From contig WJLP01000023.1 in assembly GCA_014728435.1 (NCBI GenBank), positions 1 to 5,837 on the forward strand: a stretch of 5,837 bases of DNA, written 5' to 3'. Under the pieces are notes generated by a model. It ran no database searches. It saw nothing but the letters and a program-made list of their open reading frames with translations, and had not been told where the DNA came from. This stretch comes from Candidatus Uhrbacteria bacterium. Its GTDB lineage: Bacteria; Patescibacteriota; Patescibacteriia; 2-12-FULL-60-25. This document shows, one piece after another, positions 4,047-5,837 of the stretch (position 1 is the stretch's first letter; each line of letters starts with the position of its first letter). The position numbers were made by a program, and so were the translations under genes.

Positions 4047-4600
4047 TTTCTAATCACCAACAAATCATCCGTATATTTTTCTCCACTTTGCATTTCCTTC
4101 TCTTCACCTTTTATAAACTCATATTCAAACTCATCTTTGGTCAAGCTCTTCAGAGCCTCGAGAATCTCATCTCGGCGCCTTTGTATTCCTTTTAGCTCAT
4201 CTGAATCTGAAATAGGATATATTTTCATCTCTCCGCCAGGCTTCAATCCTTCGCCCAAGTTATTCAAAGTCTTTGGCAAATCAATATCCGGATGCGAACC
4301 CAAACTGGCGTAAGCGGTAATCAAATCCATGTCGTGCAACTTAACCTCTTCAGCCCCTTTTTGAATTAACCGACCTTGGAATTCCTGGTCTACCTTTAAG
4401 CCCTCATCAAATTCAACATCAATTCCTGCGATATTTGTTATACCGTTTTCCAACGATGCGCGTACAAACTGCGCGTCATGCCCACAGCCAACATCAGCAA
4501 TTTTCTGCGACTTCATTTTGTTAGGATCCAATCTCAAATCCTCAACATATTTTTTAAATTCCGCAGCCAAGGCCTCTTTCTCAAAATTTGGTTTTTCCAT
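4040..4600 (-). CDS. Class I SAM-dependent methyltransferase
   Basis: This 186-aa protein has a Rossmann-fold methyltransferase core. Motif I is IADVGCGH (34-41), binding S-adenosylmethionine. The acidic residue ending strand 2 is in GIDVE (59-63). A motif IV-like DMDLITAYASLG lies at about 90-101, and LKPGGEMKIYP (119-129) is the typical helix-turn-strand before the last core strands. The substrate cannot be read from the sequence; the short size and lack of extra domains fit a small-molecule or protein methyltransferase. The C-terminal part (135-186) is charged and helical, then ends in the strand LLVIRKK. There is no SD before the ATG, and the promoter places the transcription start within a few nt of it, so the mRNA is probably leaderless. 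It converges on yidD with 51 nt of repeat between them. Confidence 0.85.
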   Translation of the reverse strand: MEKPNFEKEALAAEFKKYVEDLRLDPNKMKSQKIADVGCGHDAQFVRASLENGITNIAGIDVEFDEGLKVDQEFQGRLIQKGAEEVKLHDMDLITAYASLGSHPDIDLPKTLNNLGEGLKPGGEMKIYPISDSDELKGIQRRRDEILEALKSLTKDEFEYEFIKGEEKEMQSGEKYTDDLLVIRKK

Positions 4601-4608
4601 ATAAAACT

Positions 4609-4637
4609 ATGATAACCGTCCACCAGCTTATAATCAA
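4609..4637 (-). promoter_or_regulatory. Promoter of the methyltransferase gene (leaderless)
   Basis: Minus strand: TTGATT (4632-4637), 17-nt spacer, TATCAT (4609-4614, 5 of 6 to the consensus). A start about 7 nt downstream falls near 4602, essentially at the ATG (4600). Confidence 0.55.
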
Positions 4638-4699
4638 TCTCAACTCATCAATTCCATCTCAAATATTTTGTGAAAAACTGAAAATAATTGTTAGTAAAT

Positions 4700-4727
4700 A
4701 AAAAAATCCGCGTCATTTAACGCGAAT
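4700..4727 (-). terminator. Terminator of the nucleotidyltransferase-like gene
   Basis: Read on the minus strand: an 8-bp stem ATTCGCGT / ACGCGGAT (one G-T pair), 6-nt loop, then a T-run (4700-4706). It lies 8 nt after the stop codon. Confidence 0.85.
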
Positions 4728-4735
4728 ATATTGCT

Positions 4736-5746
4736 TTAAGCGGCAATTCTGTAAAAATCGCCCAAAGCACCGATAATCGCATTAGGCTTGGGCAATTTGA
4801 GCGCATTTGTAAGCGCATCCATTGCTTCAAATCCGCAACAGTTCCGTCTTGCGATATCTCGGATCAGCTCCAAATCCCATGAGGATGCAAATGAATTGAC
4901 CAGGGTCTGTACATCCATCCAATCTTGAGGTCTGGGCGCACGAACAAATTTGGAGCAAAACAAGAACTCAGGACGAGTAACGCGTACAAGATGGACATGC
5001 ACGCCGTACTTCCAGATAACCTCTGTCAAACAATTTTTGCGTACAAACTTTGACTCGCAGGAAAGAACATCAAAGTACTCTTCAGGAACCACCTTATCAG
5101 TATCCATATGCATAGGTGTTTTGCACATAACCAGCGTATCAATATCATGATGGTTGCGCTTGCGCCCGGTTAAGAGCTCAACCGCCCAGCCGCCTGTCAG
5201 TGCCCAACGCACCTTTCCGGAGCGCGTGGTCTGCGGTATGGTCATGAGCAATTGGTTCAAGTCATGCGGATGATTACCGCCACCGCCAAAGAAATTGGGA
5301 TTGCGCAGAACCAATTGCATGGCCATGTGCATGCCAAATACCGACTCACTACGATCTTGGTGTACCGCTCTTCGATGGACATTCTTTTTGCGTCTGCGAA
5401 CGCGATCCAAGTCATCTGCCATACACTTAAGATGCGCCAAATCCCAGTCTTTGCGTGCCACAAAGCGCATCGCTCGCGCCAAACCCACCGCCGCCTGATG
5501 GCCGCCATCCTCTTGGCGCAGAGTACGGCAAAAGGATCCCCAATCAGCTAGCGGCACATTCATTACACCGCGCCAACAAACTCGAATTTGCTCAAAACTT
5601 AGAGTCTGTTTTTGCAAAAGCGCTTGCACTAACTTCAATACCTGCTCAAGCGCTAATCGCAGTTCTTGGCGCATTTCTTGCTTGAGCTCTTGTTTGATTC
5701 GCTGTTCCAGGCGCTGTGCTTGTCCAAAGCTCATTTGCATCTGCAT
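4736..5746 (-). CDS. Nucleotidyltransferase-like protein with N-terminal coiled coil
   Basis: A 336-aa protein in three parts. Residues 1-50 are a Gln/Leu/Glu/Arg-rich helix (MQMQMSFGQAQRLEQ, repeated QELKQEMRQEL words), probably a coiled coil. Residues 51-175 are helical with a basic patch RVRRRKKNVHRR (115-126) and a Gly run FFGGGGNH (152-159); I do not recognise this part. Residues 176-290 look like the Pol-beta nucleotidyltransferase superfamily, ANT/MNT type: WALTGGWAVELLTGR (181-195), then HHDIDTLV (199-206) with the metal-binding DxD at 201 and 203, and a later PQDWMDVQTLV (273-283). The third metal-ligand Asp of the family is expected near 250-254, where the sequence has GVHVHLV, so it may be inactive or different. 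Substrate unknown; an aminoglycoside role should not be assumed. Start at 5746 is supported by AGGAGG (5755-5760). Monocistronic. Confidence 0.7.
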   Translation of the reverse strand: MQMQMSFGQAQRLEQRIKQELKQEMRQELRLALEQVLKLVQALLQKQTLSFEQIRVCWRGVMNVPLADWGSFCRTLRQEDGGHQAAVGLARAMRFVARKDWDLAHLKCMADDLDRVRRRKKNVHRRAVHQDRSESVFGMHMAMQLVLRNPNFFGGGGNHPHDLNQLLMTIPQTTRSGKVRWALTGGWAVELLTGRKRNHHDIDTLVMCKTPMHMDTDKVVPEEYFDVLSCESKFVRKNCLTEVIWKYGVHVHLVRVTRPEFLFCSKFVRAPRPQDWMDVQTLVNSFASSWDLELIRDIARRNCCGFEAMDALTNALKLPKPNAIIGALGDFYRIAA

Positions 5747-5795
5747 CTACAATCCCTCCTGTGTGTTGTGCGAAAATTCTAAGGAACGAAAGAGC

Positions 5796-5824
5796 AATCT
5801 AATATAAAACGCGGTATTTGTCAA
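5796..5824 (-). promoter_or_regulatory. Promoter of the nucleotidyltransferase-like gene
   Basis: Minus strand: perfect TTGACA (5819-5824), 17-nt spacer, TAGATT (5796-5801, 4 of 6). The leader of roughly 40 nt ends in AGGAGGGA before the ATG. Confidence 0.7.
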
Positions 5825-5837
5825 GATGTGACAATAA

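Noticed and set aside
5257..5685. Open frames overlapping the N-terminal half of the nucleotidyltransferase-like gene
   Set aside because: No SD or promoter, low-complexity translations, and a well-supported gene covers the same bases.

Overview
The window looks like part of a small, streamlined bacterial genome, most likely a Patescibacteria/Candidate Phyla Radiation member close to the Falkowbacteria/Magasanikbacteria type. This rests on an L34 protein beginning MATKRTYQP, plus-strand housekeeping genes without Shine-Dalgarno sequences, a Q/L/E/R-rich leader on one hypothetical protein, and many short inverted-repeat elements between genes. UGA acts as a stop (end of rnpA), so the recoded CPR lineages are unlikely. 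The lineage call is inference, not proof.

Layout. Positions 34-171 (minus) hold a 45-aa unknown small protein with a strong SD. Positions 172-541 are non-coding and look like a replication origin: a cluster of degenerate DnaA-box-like 9-mers, a 13-nt direct repeat, and a row of five A-rich 10-mers in exact 10-bp register. Positions 542-1282 (plus) encode a membrane-anchored SIMPL/DUF541 protein, ended by a good terminator. Positions 1409-2187 (minus) hold a two-gene operon of unknown function with strong SDs, its own promoter and terminator. Positions 2317-4046 hold the conserved rpmH-rnpA-yidD cluster (ribosomal protein L34, RNase P protein, YidD membrane-insertion factor). These three genes are separated by inverted-repeat units, one of which carries a decayed GxxExxY (PD-(D/E)XK-like) gene. 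Positions 4040-4600 (minus) encode a class I SAM-dependent methyltransferase with an apparently leaderless promoter. Positions 4736-5746 (minus) encode a 336-aa protein with an N-terminal coiled coil and a nucleotidyltransferase-like GG...DxD core, preceded by a perfect -35 TTGACA.

How it fits together. rpmH, rnpA and yidD are classically next to oriC/dnaA, which supports the origin reading of the left intergenic region. dnaA itself is not in the window, and yidC does not follow yidD. The most notable structure is the repeat pattern. Three long imperfect inverted repeats (134, 122 and 452 bp overall) each end 2-5 nt before the next start codon (rpmH, rnpA, yidD). The largest encloses the broken GxxExxY gene, and a fourth partial copy of its end lies across the yidD stop. 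The unknown minus-strand genes share a different expression style: TTGAC(T/A)-17 nt-TA promoters and AGGAGG sites. Two of them have ungapped, similar 57-nt leaders, which suggests a common accessory expression module.
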